64,000 nt of DNA from Flavonifractor sp. AGMB03687 (lineage in GTDB: Bacteria; Bacillota; Clostridia; Oscillospirales; Oscillospiraceae): the NCBI RefSeq assembly GCF_017811815.1, contig NZ_JADKZI010000005.1:120561-184560 (forward strand). Reading direction: 5' to 3'. Position 1 is the stretch's first letter. Each line of letters begins with the position of its first letter. Positions 26,571-35,100 of this stretch are shown here, one piece after another. The position numbers and the translations under genes are program-made. The notes below the pieces were generated by a model, which was not told the DNA's origin, did no database searches, and was given only the letters and a program-made list of their open reading frames with translations.

Positions 26571-27821
26571 GTGGATCTGATGGATAAGCTGACCATTCTG
26601 GCGGACGCGGCCAAGTATGATGCCGCCTGTACCTCCAGCGGAGTGGACCGGCGGGGCGGCAAAGGCATGGGGAGCACCACGGCCGCCGGGTGCTGCCACT
26701 CCTTCTCCGCCGACGGCCGGTGCATCTCCCTGCTGAAGGTGCTGTATACCAACCGCTGCATCTACGACTGTGCCTACTGCGTCAACCGCCGGTCCAACGA
26801 CCTGCCCCGGACGGCCTTCACCCCCCGGGAGCTGGCCGAGCTCACCATCGGCTTCTACCGGCGCAACTATATTGAGGGCCTCTTCCTCTCCTCCGCGGTG
26901 TGGGTCAGTCCCGACCGCACCACCGAGGAGATGATCTCCGCCCTCACCCTGCTGCGGCAGGAGTACGGCTTTCACGGCTATATCCACGCCAAGGCCATCC
27001 CCGGGGCCGACCCGGCCCTCACCCGGCGGCTGGGGATGCTGGCCGACCGCTTGTCCGTCAACATTGAGCTGCCCAGCGAGGACAGCCTACATAAATTGTG
27101 CCCCGACAAGGAGAAAAAGGCCATTCTGGCCCCCATGGCCCAGATCCGGGACGGCATCACCCAGGCCAAGGGGGAGCTGGTGAAGTATAAGCACGCTCCC
27201 CGGTTTGCCCCGGCGGGCCAGTCCACCCAGATGATCATTGGGGCCACCCCGGAAAGCGACAAACACATTTTGACCCTGACCCAGGCCTTATATGACCAAT
27301 ACAAGCTGAAGCGGGTCTTTTTCTCCGCCTATATGCCGGTGTCCGACAGCGCCCTCCTCCCTGCCCGGCAGGAGTTCAAGCCCCCCCTGCTGCGGGAGCA
27401 CCGGCTGTACCAGGCCGACTGGCTGCTGCGGTTCTATCACTTCCGAGCGGAGGAGCTGCTGGACGAGGCCCACCCCAATTTTGACACCCGGGTGGACCCC
27501 AAGTGCGCCTGGGCCCTGGGGCACATGGAGCACTTCCCGGTGGAGGTCAACCGGGCCGACTACGAGACCCTGCTGCGGGTGCCTGGTATCGGGGTGGTGT
27601 CCGCCAAACGGATCTTGACCGCCCGGCGGGTGGGGCCCCTCACCTTCTCGGGGTTAAAGACTCTGGGGGTGGTGCTCAAGCGGGCCCAGTATTTCATTAC
27701 CTGCGGGGGGAAGATGCTGGAGGGGTTACGGGTGAGCCCCGACGGGGTGCTCCGTCATCTGGTGGCCCTGGAAAAGCCCGCCCTGGCGGGCCATGAGCCG
27801 AAACAGCTGTCCCTGTTCTGA
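26571..27821 (+). CDS. Putative DNA modification/repair radical SAM protein
   Basis: 416 residues. The SAM/4Fe-4S motif CIYDCAYC is at residues 63-70, inside an SPL-like radical SAM barrel. A C-terminal helix-hairpin-helix (LLRVPGIGVVSAKRILTAR, about 340-358) suggests DNA binding. This family (TIGR03916-like) always occurs with a DUF4130/UDG-linked partner, here the next gene. The reaction is unknown. The start is GTG at 26571 with GGGGGAG 5 bases upstream. It is followed by a copy of a 29-bp palindromic repeat before the partner gene. Confidence 0.85.
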   Translation: MDLMDKLTILADAAKYDAACTSSGVDRRGGKGMGSTTAAGCCHSFSADGRCISLLKVLYTNRCIYDCAYCVNRRSNDLPRTAFTPRELAELTIGFYRRNYIEGLFLSSAVWVSPDRTTEEMISALTLLRQEYGFHGYIHAKAIPGADPALTRRLGMLADRLSVNIELPSEDSLHKLCPDKEKKAILAPMAQIRDGITQAKGELVKYKHAPRFAPAGQSTQMIIGATPESDKHILTLTQALYDQYKLKRVFFSAYMPVSDSALLPARQEFKPPLLREHRLYQADWLLRFYHFRAEELLDEAHPNFDTRVDPKCAWALGHMEHFPVEVNRADYETLLRVPGIGVVSAKRILTARRVGPLTFSGLKTLGVVLKRAQYFITCGGKMLEGLRVSPDGVLRHLVALEKPALAGHEPKQLSLF

Positions 27822-27823
27822 GT

Positions 27824-27852
27824 GGCGGGCGACCGTAAAGGTCGCCCCTACG
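27824..27852. repeat. Palindromic repeat, copy 1 of a 29-bp exact repeat
   Basis: GGGCGACC (27827-27834) pairs with GGTCGCCC (27840-27847) and is followed by CTAC. All 29 bases are identical to 40397-40425. It belongs to a dispersed family of GGGC...GCCC-CTAC palindromes in this window. Confidence 0.8.
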
Positions 27853-27893
27853 CCGAGCCCGTATTCCCATACGCCCTGTGAAAGGAGGTCCCC

Positions 27894-28679
27894 ATGGACT
27901 GGCCCAGGTTTTCCTATTCCTACGACGGCAGCTTTGCCGGTTTCCTCACCTGCGTCTTTACCGCCTACGCCAACAAGGAGGAGCCTGCCTGCTTTCTCAC
28001 CCCGGAGGAGGGCCAGGCCGCCCTGTGGCCCGAGCGGGCGGTGGACACCGACCAGCAGAAGGCCCGCCGGGTGTACCGCTCCCTGGACCGGAGCATGGGG
28101 ACCCAGGGCAAGCGGCTGGTGACCTACGGCTTTCTCACCTGCCTGCCCCAGCGGGAGCTGTGCCTGTGGGACTTTCTGAAGCTGGGGTATGAGCGAGGGC
28201 CGTCGGTGGTGCGGGACCTCACCGACCCCCGGGTGTCCGTCCTGGGCAAGGCAGTCCAGCACCTGACCCACGAGGCCCACCTGCTCAAGGGCTTTACCCG
28301 CTTCTCCGACCAGGACGGGGCCCTGGTGGGGGAGATCGAGCCCAAAAACTGGGTGCTTCCCCTGCTGCGGCCCCATTTTGCCGCCCGCTACCCCGGTGAG
28401 ACCCTGGTGCTCTATGACCGCACCCACCAGGAGGCCCTCTTCTGTCAGAAGGGCAAGTGGGCCATCGTTCCCCTGGATCAGTTCTCCCTGGCCCCGCCGG
28501 AGGGGGGCGAGCGGGATTACCGGGCCCTGTGGCGGCGGTTTTACGACACCATCGCCATCGAGGGCCGCTATAACCCCAAATGCCGCATGACCCAGATGCC
28601 CAAGCGGTACTGGGGCACCATGACCGAGTTTCAGCGGGAGGACCCGCCCGCCCCCGGCGGGTCCCTCCGGCCATTTTGA
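27894..28679 (+). CDS. DUF4130-type putative DNA metabolism protein, partner of the radical SAM protein
   Basis: 261 residues. It matches the stand-alone form (TIGR03915-like) of a family sometimes fused to a uracil-DNA glycosylase-like domain; here no UDG part is present. Features include the N-terminal YDGSFAGFLTCVFTAY, a central QHLTHEAHLLKGFTRF and a conserved YDRTHQEALF...WRRFYDTIAIEGR near the end. GAAAGGAGG precedes the ATG. It is co-directional with the radical SAM gene and separated only by the repeat, so the two form an operon of unknown repair function. Confidence 0.82.
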   Translation: MDWPRFSYSYDGSFAGFLTCVFTAYANKEEPACFLTPEEGQAALWPERAVDTDQQKARRVYRSLDRSMGTQGKRLVTYGFLTCLPQRELCLWDFLKLGYERGPSVVRDLTDPRVSVLGKAVQHLTHEAHLLKGFTRFSDQDGALVGEIEPKNWVLPLLRPHFAARYPGETLVLYDRTHQEALFCQKGKWAIVPLDQFSLAPPEGGERDYRALWRRFYDTIAIEGRYNPKCRMTQMPKRYWGTMTEFQREDPPAPGGSLRPF

Positions 28680-28708
28680 AGGACGTGCTGCAAAATGCAG
28701 CGCGTCCT
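28679..28708 (+). terminator. Terminator after the DNA-repair pair
   Basis: AAGGACG-GCTGC and GCAGC-CGTCCTT form a stem with one T/G mismatch around AAAAT, followed by CCCTTTTCC. Confidence 0.7.
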
Positions 28709-28761
28709 TCCCTTTTCCCGGGAAATACGGCAGGGAACGATTCTTCCGGAGACGAATTTCC

Positions 28762-28790
28762 TTGACAGAAAGGGCTGACAGCCGTAAAAT
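28762..28790 (+). promoter_or_regulatory. Promoter of rny
   Basis: Perfect TTGACA (28762-28767) and TAAAAT (28785-28790), 17 bp apart. A leader of about 140 nt without an ORF (to 28936) follows, with inverted repeats but no recognised riboswitch. Confidence 0.7.
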
Positions 28791-28936
28791 AAGTTCGGTG
28801 CATATTTTGAAGGGCAAGGGGTACGCTCTTCAAATTTTTGTGCGGGTCGGACAAATCCGGCCCCTCTGCCCACTTGGGAATTTGAACAAAACGATTGAAA
28901 CAAAAATCCAAACAGATGGAGGTGTAGACCCGACTC

Positions 28937-30484
28937 ATGTTGCCTGTCATATTAGCAGCCGTCATCGCGTTTGTGGTCGCGGCTGTGCTGTTTTTTGCCC
29001 TTGGTATCCAGTACCGCCGGAAGGTAGCCGAAAAGGAGATCTCCAGCGCGGAGGAGGAGGCCAAGCGCATCATCAACGAATCCATCAGGAGCGCCGAGAG
29101 CAAGAAGCGTGAGGCTCTGGTGGAGGCCAAGGAGGAAATCCTCCAGGCCCGCAACGAGTACGAGCGTGAGGTCAAGGAGCGCCGGGCCGACCTGCAGAAG
29201 CAGGAGCGGCGCCTGCAGCAGAAGGAAGAGAACCTGGACCGCAAGACCGAGAACATTGAGAAGAAGGAGGACACCCTGCAGCGCAAGCTGACCGAGCTGG
29301 AAGCAGCCCGGGAAGAGGTGGCCACCATCAAGAAGACCCAGATGGAGGTGCTGGAGCGCATCTCCGGTTTCACCGCCGAAGAGGCCAAGGACTACCTGAT
29401 CAGCCAGCTGGCCGACGAAGTGACCCACGAGTCTGCCATGAAGGTGCGGGAGATCGAGGCCCAGTTCAAGGAAGAAGCCGACCAGCGGGCCAAGGAGATC
29501 CTGTCCCTGGCCATCCAGCGCTGCGCCGCGGACCATGTGGCGGAAGCCACCGTCTCTGTGGTACCCCTGCCCAATGACGAGATGAAGGGCCGCATCATCG
29601 GCCGCGAGGGCCGCAACATCCGCACCCTGGAGACCCTGACCGGTGTGGATCTCAACATCGACGACACCCCCGAGGTGATCACCGTCTCCTGCTTTGATCC
29701 CGTCCGCCGGGAGATCGCCCGGCTGGCCCTGGAGAAGCTGATCCAGGACGGCCGCATCCACCCCACCCGCATCGAGGAGATGGTGGAGAAGGCCAAGCGG
29801 GAGGTGGACGCCACCATCAAGGCCGAGGGCGAGCGCGCCGTCTTCGAGACCAACGTCCACGGCCTGCACCCCGAGCTCATCAAGCTGCTGGGCCGGATGC
29901 GCTACCGCACCAGCTACGGCCAGAACGTGCTCAACCACTCCATCGAGGTGTCCCACCTGGCGGGCCTGCTGGCCGCTGAGATCGGCGCCGACGTGGCCGA
30001 GGCCAAGCGGGCCGGCCTGCTCCACGACCTGGGCAAGGCCATTGACCACGAGGTGGAGGGCTCCCACGTCCAGATCGGCGTGGAGCTGGCCCGGAAGTAC
30101 CGGGAGAGCGAGAACGTGATCCACGCCATCCAGGCCCACCACAATGATGTGGAGCCCCAGACCGTGGTTGCCTGCCTGGTGCAGGCGGCCGACGCCGTCT
30201 CTGCCGCCCGGCCCGGCGCCCGGCGGGAGAACCTGGAGAACTACATCAAGCGTCTGGAGAAGCTGGAAGAGGTCACCTCCTCCTTCCCCGGTGTGGAGAA
30301 GTCCTACGCCATCCAAGCGGGCCGCGAGGTCCGCATCATGGTGGCCCCCGACAAGGTCAGCGAGGACCAGATGGTGCTGCTGGCCCGGGACATCGCCAAG
30401 AAGATCGAGGAAGAGCTGGAGTACCCCGGCCAGATCAAGGTGAACATGATCCGGGAAACTAAAGTGGTGGATTACGCCAAGTAA
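28937..30484 (+). CDS. rny: Ribonuclease Y
   Basis: 515 residues, membrane-anchored endoribonuclease that starts mRNA turnover. In order: an N-terminal transmembrane helix (about 3-22), a long charged coiled coil (about 30-150), a KH domain with [13 protein letters not shown] (about 215), and an HD domain with [13 protein letters not shown]...LLHDLGKA (about 335-370). The length is typical. RicT, a specificity factor for RNase Y in Bacillus, is encoded at 5026-6303 in the same window. GGAGG lies 14 bases before the ATG, a rather long spacing. Confidence 0.95.
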   Translation: MLPVILAAVIAFVVAAVLFFALGIQYRRKVAEKEISSAEEEAKRIINESIRSAESKKREALVEAKEEILQARNEYEREVKERRADLQKQERRLQQKEENLDRKTENIEKKEDTLQRKLTELEAAREEVATIKKTQMEVLERISGFTAEEAKDYLISQLADEVTHESAMKVREIEAQFKEEADQRAKEILSLAIQRCAADHVAEATVSVVPLPNDEMKGRIIGREGRNIRTLETLTGVDLNIDDTPEVITVSCFDPVRREIARLALEKLIQDGRIHPTRIEEMVEKAKREVDATIKAEGERAVFETNVHGLHPELIKLLGRMRYRTSYGQNVLNHSIEVSHLAGLLAAEIGADVAEAKRAGLLHDLGKAIDHEVEGSHVQIGVELARKYRESENVIHAIQAHHNDVEPQTVVACLVQAADAVSAARPGARRENLENYIKRLEKLEEVTSSFPGVEKSYAIQAGREVRIMVAPDKVSEDQMVLLARDIAKKIEEELEYPGQIKVNMIRETKVVDYAK

Positions 30485-30500
30485 TCAAAAAAGAAATGAT

Positions 30501-30533
30501 AACCCCCCGGCGGGCACGGCCCGCCGGGGGGTT
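30501..30533 (+). terminator. Terminator of rny
   Basis: A perfect 14-bp stem (30501-30514 with 30520-30533) with loop CACGG, followed by TTTCTC. The A-rich left side also serves the convergent spoIIID gene. Confidence 0.9.
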
Positions 30534-30542
30534 TTTCTCTGC

Positions 30543-30791
30543 TTAGATTCCCTTGTATTTCTTCCGGGTGGCGATGCCGCCCCGGATGTGGCGCTCCGCC
30601 TTGTTCTCCTCCAGCACCCCCTTCACCTGGAGGTAGAGGGGCCGGTTAAAGGCGGGCAGACGCTCGGACAGGTCCTTATGTACGGTGGATTTGCTGATGC
30701 CGAACTGCCGGGCGGCGGCACGCACCGTGGCACGGTTCTCTATGATGTAAAGCGCCAGCCGGCAGGCGCGTTCCTCGATGTTCCCTTTCAA
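30543..30791 (-). CDS. spoIIID: Sporulation transcriptional regulator SpoIIID
   Basis: 82 residues. SpoIIID is the mother-cell DNA-binding protein acting after sigma-E. The helix-turn-helix AAARQFGISKSTVHKDLSERLP (about 25-46) and the basic C-terminus (HIRGGIATRKKYKG) match the family. The start is TTG at 30791, with GGGGAG 8 bases upstream and the usual length; longer in-frame readings would run through the promoter. A sigma-E-like promoter lies just upstream. Confidence 0.93.
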   Translation of the reverse strand: MKGNIEERACRLALYIIENRATVRAAARQFGISKSTVHKDLSERLPAFNRPLYLQVKGVLEENKAERHIRGGIATRKKYKGI

Positions 30792-30826
30792 ACAGCAACA
30801 CTCCCCGCATTGATTCTCACGGGGGA

Positions 30827-30855
30827 TGTATATGCGTCCGGGGGGCCGGATATGT
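30827..30855 (-). promoter_or_regulatory. Sigma-E-like promoter of spoIIID
   Basis: On the minus strand ACATATC (30849-30855) and CATATACA (30827-30834) are 14 bp apart, close to the sigma-E pattern TCATATT / CATAnAnT. spoIIID is a sigma-E gene in Bacillus. Confidence 0.45.
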
Positions 30856-30981
30856 GGCGGGAAGCCCTGGGACAGAGGGGTTTTGGGAAGAACTTTTCTG
30901 AAATTAACCTGGGATAATGTAGAAACTGGTGGAAATATGATAAAATAAACCACCAATATTCCGCAGGGAGGGGGATGGGAA

Positions 30982-31584
30982 ATGAGTTTGGCAGAGCTCT
31001 ACCGGGACCTGTTCGGTCTGTCGGATGAGCCACTCATCCGGCGGCTCACGGAATTGGGAGAGGTGCGGCCCGTGAAAAAAGGACACCTGCTGTACCGGGA
31101 GGGGGAGGTACCCTCCAAGCTGACCTTCCTTCTACAAGGCCTGCTGCGGGGGTACTTTCTGGACGCCAGCGGCAGGGACATTACCGACTGTTTCGCCTTT
31201 AAGCCGGGGACGCCGGCCACCGCCGGCGTTGCCCTGGGGGATTCGGCCACCATCAGCATCGAGGCCCTGGAGGACAGCCAGGTGCTGGAGCTGCCCATGG
31301 GGCCGGTGCTGGAGCTGATGGAGGAGTACCCCCAGCTCTACCGGCTGTACAGCGCCTTCCTGCTGGAGGCCCTCAAGTGCCACTGGGAGGTAAAGGCGGC
31401 CATGTATCAGTACACCGCCATGGAGCGCTACCAGTGGTTTCTTCGGACCTACCCCGGCCTGTACCACCAGGTCAGCGGGAAGCATATCGCCTCCTTCCTG
31501 GGCATGACCCAGGTGACCCTCAGCCGTGTGCGCCGGGCCATGCGGGAGGCGGGCCAGCTCCAGGCCGCCGAGGGCGAACTATAA
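30982..31584 (+). CDS. Crp/Fnr family transcriptional regulator
   Basis: 200 residues. A cyclic-nucleotide-binding-like beta barrel (about 20-120) is joined to a C-terminal HTH (HIASFLGMTQVTLSRVRRAM, about 170-189). There is no Fnr-type cysteine cluster at the N-terminus. It resembles the short clostridial Crp-like regulators often found beside a MATE pump, here the convergent neighbour. GGGAGGGGG precedes the ATG. Effector unknown. Confidence 0.85.
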   Translation: MSLAELYRDLFGLSDEPLIRRLTELGEVRPVKKGHLLYREGEVPSKLTFLLQGLLRGYFLDASGRDITDCFAFKPGTPATAGVALGDSATISIEALEDSQVLELPMGPVLELMEEYPQLYRLYSAFLLEALKCHWEVKAAMYQYTAMERYQWFLRTYPGLYHQVSGKHIASFLGMTQVTLSRVRRAMREAGQLQAAEGEL

Positions 31585-31587
31585 GAA

Positions 31588-31622
31588 AAAAAGGACGTGC
31601 TGCTTTGCAGCACGTCCTTTTT
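31588..31622 (+). terminator. Bidirectional terminator between the Crp-like and MATE genes
   Basis: A 16-bp perfect stem (31588-31603 with 31607-31622) with loop TTT and an A-run/T-run on either side, between convergent genes. Confidence 0.92.
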
Positions 31623-31627
31623 GCGTA

Positions 31628-33013
31628 TTAAGCGGGTTTGCTCTCCAGCTCCTTCCGGCGGCGCTCCAGGATGCGGGGGAAGCGCCACAGGAACATGAGC
31701 CCGGTGGTGAGGGCGGCCAGCACATCGGCTACCGGCTCGGCCAGGAAGACCGCCATCACCTGATGGCCGGTGATCAGTCGGGGCAGGATGAGGATCAGAG
31801 GGAGCAGCAGGATGATCTTCCGCAGCAGGGCCAGGAAGAGGGAGATCTTGGCCTGACCCAAAGCCACGAAGGTCTGCTGGCAGGAGGTCTGGATGCCCAG
31901 CATAAACATGCCGGCCACATAGATCCGCAGGGCCCACACCGCCAGGTCCACCAGCTCCGGCTTGTCGTTGAAGAGGAGCACAAAGGCGTGGGGGAAGAGC
32001 TCCAGGGCCAGGCAGGCGGCACAACTGAAGGAGAAGGCGCTGATAAGCAGCAGCTTGTAGGCCTTCTTCACCCGGTCCAGCTTTCCGGCGCCGTAGTTGA
32101 AGCCGATGATGGGCTGGGCGCCCTGGGCAATACCCTGGAGCAGCAGGAAGAAGACCTGCAGCACGCTGGAGCAGATGGTCATGGCGCCCACGGCGGGATC
32201 GCCGCCGTAGGCCTTCAGAGAGGCGTTGAAGGCCACGTTTACCAGGCTCTCGGTGGCGTTCATGATAAAGGGAGACACGCCAAGGGCCACCACCGGGGCC
32301 AGCACCTTGGGATTGATGCGGAAGTAGCGCCGCTGGAGGCGCAGCTTGGTGCGCTTGCCGGTGAGGAACCGGAGCACCCACACCGCCGACACCGCCTGAG
32401 CGGTGATGGTGGCCAGGGCGGCGCCCTTGACCCCCATGTGCAGACCGAAGATGAAGATGGGGTCCAGCACAATGTTGGTCACCGCGCCGATGAGCACCGT
32501 GGCCATGGAGATGGTGGAGAAGCCCTGGGCGGTGATGAAGAAGTTCAGGCCCAGAGAGATCTCCACAAAGATGGTACCCACCAGATAGATGGTCAGGTAG
32601 TCGTTGGCAAAGCCGATGGTGTTCTCGGTGGCGCCGAAGAGGAGGAGCATCGGCTCCTTAATGACCAGGAAGACGCCGGTTACCAGCACCGACAGGGCGA
32701 TGAGCAGGGCGGTACAGTTGCCCAGAATGGCGTTGGCCTGGTCCTTCTTGCCCTCACCCATGCGCACCACTGCACGGGAGCCGCCGCCCATGCCCACCAG
32801 GGCGGAGATGGCGGAGACAAACATCAGCACCGGGAAGCACACACCCAGGCCGGTGAGGGCCAGGTCCCCTACCCCCTCGATGCGGCCGATGTAGATGCGG
32901 TCCACGATGTTGTACAGAGCGTTGACCAGCTGAGCGGTCACCGACGGCAGGGCCAGCCGGAGCAGCAGCTTTCCAATGGGGTCCCGCCCCAGATCGTTTT
33001 CTCGTTTAGCCAC
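31628..33013 (-). CDS. MATE family efflux transporter
   Basis: 461 residues with about 12 hydrophobic helices in two homologous halves. Family signatures include NALYNIVDRIYIGRIEGVG near the N-terminus and QGAQPIIGFNYGAGKLDRVKKAY in the second half. It is a cation-coupled drug or metabolite exporter. The start is GTG at 33013 with GAGG upstream. It begins 5 bases after the HD-protein gene stop, so they form an operon. Substrate unknown. Confidence 0.9.
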   Translation of the reverse strand: MAKRENDLGRDPIGKLLLRLALPSVTAQLVNALYNIVDRIYIGRIEGVGDLALTGLGVCFPVLMFVSAISALVGMGGGSRAVVRMGEGKKDQANAILGNCTALLIALSVLVTGVFLVIKEPMLLLFGATENTIGFANDYLTIYLVGTIFVEISLGLNFFITAQGFSTISMATVLIGAVTNIVLDPIFIFGLHMGVKGAALATITAQAVSAVWVLRFLTGKRTKLRLQRRYFRINPKVLAPVVALGVSPFIMNATESLVNVAFNASLKAYGGDPAVGAMTICSSVLQVFFLLLQGIAQGAQPIIGFNYGAGKLDRVKKAYKLLLISAFSFSCAACLALELFPHAFVLLFNDKPELVDLAVWALRIYVAGMFMLGIQTSCQQTFVALGQAKISLFLALLRKIILLLPLILILPRLITGHQVMAVFLAEPVADVLAALTTGLMFLWRFPRILERRRKELESKPA

Positions 33014-33018
33014 AGTAC

Positions 33019-33603
33019 TTACGCCTCGTCTTTCTCCAGGAAATAGGTAGCCTCCATGTCGGCCACGCTGAGGGCAAAGGCCAGAGAATACTGCTGGAAG
33101 GCCTGGCCCACCAACCGCTTGTCCTCGTCGCCGGAGAAGCCCATGTGCCAGCGGATGGCCATGGCCTCCTCCCGAGTGAGCCGCAAAAAGCCGGAGAGGA
33201 TGTAAACGCTCTTCTCCCCGTGGCCGTAGGGCAGGGGATCCTCATAGAAGAAGGTGGGCACGGTCTGCCACTTGCCGTCGGGACCCTTCACGTTGCGGGT
33301 GCCCTGCTTGTAGCACCCCGTCTTGCATACGTCGTGGAGGAGGGACACCAGGGCCACGCTCTCGGGGGAATAGTCCAGGCCGTACAGCTCCCGGACCCGT
33401 TCCCGCTCCAGGTAGGCCTCTAGGCAGCGGTAGACGTTGACGCTGTGCTCGCACAGGCCGCCGGGGTAGGAGCCGTGGAACCGGGCGGAGGCGGGGGCGG
33501 TGAAAAAGTCGCTTTTATGCTCCAGGTAGTCCAGCAGGGCGTCGGCGCCCTCCCGGTGAATGTTTTCCCGAAAAATCTGCAAAAATACTTCCTTACTGTC
33601 CAT
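33019..33603 (-). CDS. HD-domain phosphohydrolase-like protein
   Basis: 194 residues. Metal-binding residues of an HD fold are visible: GGLCEHSVNVY (first His), LLHDVCK (HD pair, near residue 90), HGEKS and RWHMGF. It resembles small clostridial HD hydrolases of unknown nucleotide specificity. AAGGAGA precedes the ATG. It is co-transcribed with the MATE gene. Confidence 0.8.
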   Translation of the reverse strand: MDSKEVFLQIFRENIHREGADALLDYLEHKSDFFTAPASARFHGSYPGGLCEHSVNVYRCLEAYLERERVRELYGLDYSPESVALVSLLHDVCKTGCYKQGTRNVKGPDGKWQTVPTFFYEDPLPYGHGEKSVYILSGFLRLTREEAMAIRWHMGFSGDEDKRLVGQAFQQYSLAFALSVADMEATYFLEKDEA

Positions 33604-33720
33604 AGGCCTCTCCTTACTCTGTTGTCAATACAGCCCAGTATAGCACAGCGGCCCTGAAAAAACCACCCCGGGCACCGCCAATTCGTATCCCGAATAGAAT
33701 GGGCGGAACGGAGGTGTCCC

Positions 33721-34290
33721 ATGGAGTGGTTTTCCATGCTGGCGGCGGCCCTGCTTTTTTCCGCCGCCTGTAATTTTGATACCGTCATCCTGGCTATGGG
33801 CTGGGCGGTGCGGGGGGTGCGCCCCTCCCCTGCCCATACCCTGGTCATTGCCGGGCTGACGACTTTGATCACCTGGCTGTCCCTGGTGCTGGGCCGGGGC
33901 GCGGCGGTCTCCCTGGGCCGGAGCTTTGCCGGGGCCCTGGGGGGCCTGGTGCTGGCGGGCATCGGTCTATGGTTTGTGCTGGACTGGCTGCGGAGCCTGG
34001 GCAACGCGAAACAGGAGGAGGCCCCCCAGGCGGGCAATAACCTGCTGGGCTGGGTGGCCCTGGCTGCTGCCCTGGCGGTGAACAACGCTGGGGTGGGGGT
34101 GGCCGCAGGAGCCTCCGGCGTCGGCCCCGGCCTGGCTTCCCTGGCCAATTTTGTACTTACCCTGGCGGCTCTCCCCCTGGGCCGGGCCCTGGGGGACCGG
34201 GTGGCCGGGCGGCTGCTGGGAAAATACGCCCTCCCCCTCTCCGGACTCATTTTGGTGGGCCTGGGGGTGTGGCAGGTGCTGGGGGGATGA
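33721..34290 (+). CDS. YtaF/MntP-like sporulation membrane protein
   Basis: 189 residues with six hydrophobic helices in two repeats. Each repeat has an asparagine/aspartate motif at a helix start (ACNFDTVILAMG near 16 and AVNNAGVGVAAG near 120), as in the MntP/YtaF superfamily. YtaF is a sporulation-linked member. The match is by architecture and is not strong. GGAGG precedes the ATG, and a strong terminator follows. Confidence 0.65.
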   Translation: MEWFSMLAAALLFSAACNFDTVILAMGWAVRGVRPSPAHTLVIAGLTTLITWLSLVLGRGAAVSLGRSFAGALGGLVLAGIGLWFVLDWLRSLGNAKQEEAPQAGNNLLGWVALAAALAVNNAGVGVAAGASGVGPGLASLANFVLTLAALPLGRALGDRVAGRLLGKYALPLSGLILVGLGVWQVLGG

Positions 34291-34293
34291 CAA

Positions 34294-34325
34294 AAAAGAC
34301 CTGCTGCAGGTGCAGCAGGTCTTTT
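34294..34325 (+). terminator. Terminator of the YtaF-like gene (bidirectional)
   Basis: AAAAGACCTGCTGC pairs with GCAGCAGGTCTTTT around AGGT. It also ends the convergent yabR transcript. Confidence 0.9.
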
Positions 34326-34342
34326 GTTATGTACGGATGGAA

Positions 34343-34792
34343 TTACTTCCGGCCGCCCCGGCGGGAGCTACGGCGCTCCGCCTGGCGCAGCTCGGACAGC
34401 TTGCTGTCCGAGGAAGCCATGAACTGCTTCAGGCGATCCTCAAAGGTGGTGGGCTCAGCGGGAGCGGGCTTGCCCCGGAAGCCGCCGTTGAAGCCGGGCC
34501 GTCCGCCGGGCCGGCCCTGACCGCCGTGGCCGCCGTGACCAGCGGGACGGGGGGGCGGATCCATAGCCTTCTTGATGGAGAGGTTGATACGGCCGTTCTC
34601 GTCGATGCCGATGACTTTGACCTTGACCTCCTGCCCTTCCTTCAGATGATCCTTCACATCGTTGACATAGGAATAGGCGATCTCAGAGATATGCACCAGC
34701 CCCGACTTGCCCTCGGGCAGTGAGACGAAAGCGCCGAACTTCGTGATGCCTGTGACCTTTCCTTCCACAATCGTACCAACACCAAACTCCAT
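34343..34792 (-). CDS. yabR: S1 RNA-binding domain protein YabR
   Basis: 149 residues. One S1 domain fills residues 1-75 (GTIVEGKVTGITKFGAFVSL...GLVHISEIAYSYVND). A Gly/His/Pro-rich linker (PAGHGGHGGQGRPGGRPG) and a basic C-terminal helix follow. It is likely a ribosome- or mRNA-associated protein. Its place after divIC is the conserved yabP-yabQ-divIC-yabR order of Bacillus. Confidence 0.88.
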   Translation of the reverse strand: MEFGVGTIVEGKVTGITKFGAFVSLPEGKSGLVHISEIAYSYVNDVKDHLKEGQEVKVKVIGIDENGRINLSIKKAMDPPPRPAGHGGHGGQGRPGGRPGFNGGFRGKPAPAEPTTFEDRLKQFMASSDSKLSELRQAERRSSRRGGRK

Positions 34793-34824
34793 TTGCCTGA
34801 AAAATCCTCTCTTTCAAAATTCAA

Positions 34825-35100
34825 TCAATCGGTGAACCGGAACACGTACTCACCCGGCTCCACCAGGCCCAGCTTGTCACGGGCCAGATCGGCCTGCCGG
34901 TCGGGATCACCGCTGTTTTCCACGGCGTCGGCCAGATCGGCGTTGACTTGCTTCTGCTCCTCCACCTGCCGCTGGGCGTCGGCCAGATCGGCCTGGGCGG
35001 TCTGCAGCTGGCTGCGCATGGTCAGCAGGCCGGTGGCCGTGCCGATGAGCAGCGCCAGAACGACGAGCTTGGTCAGAAGGGATGCTTTCTTGAGTTTCAT
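34825..35100 (-). CDS. divIC: Septum formation initiator, FtsB/DivIC family
   Basis: 91 residues. Short basic N-terminus, one transmembrane helix (about 10-28) and an extracytoplasmic coiled coil (about 30-65) ending in LARDKLGLVEPGEYVF, the typical FtsB/DivIC closing motif. It acts in the divisome with FtsL and DivIB. The ATG at 35100 has GAAGGAGA upstream. The yabQ frame runs on over its first about 194 bases, which is abnormal. Confidence 0.9.
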   Translation of the reverse strand: MKLKKASLLTKLVVLALLIGTATGLLTMRSQLQTAQADLADAQRQVEEQKQVNADLADAVENSGDPDRQADLARDKLGLVEPGEYVFRFTD

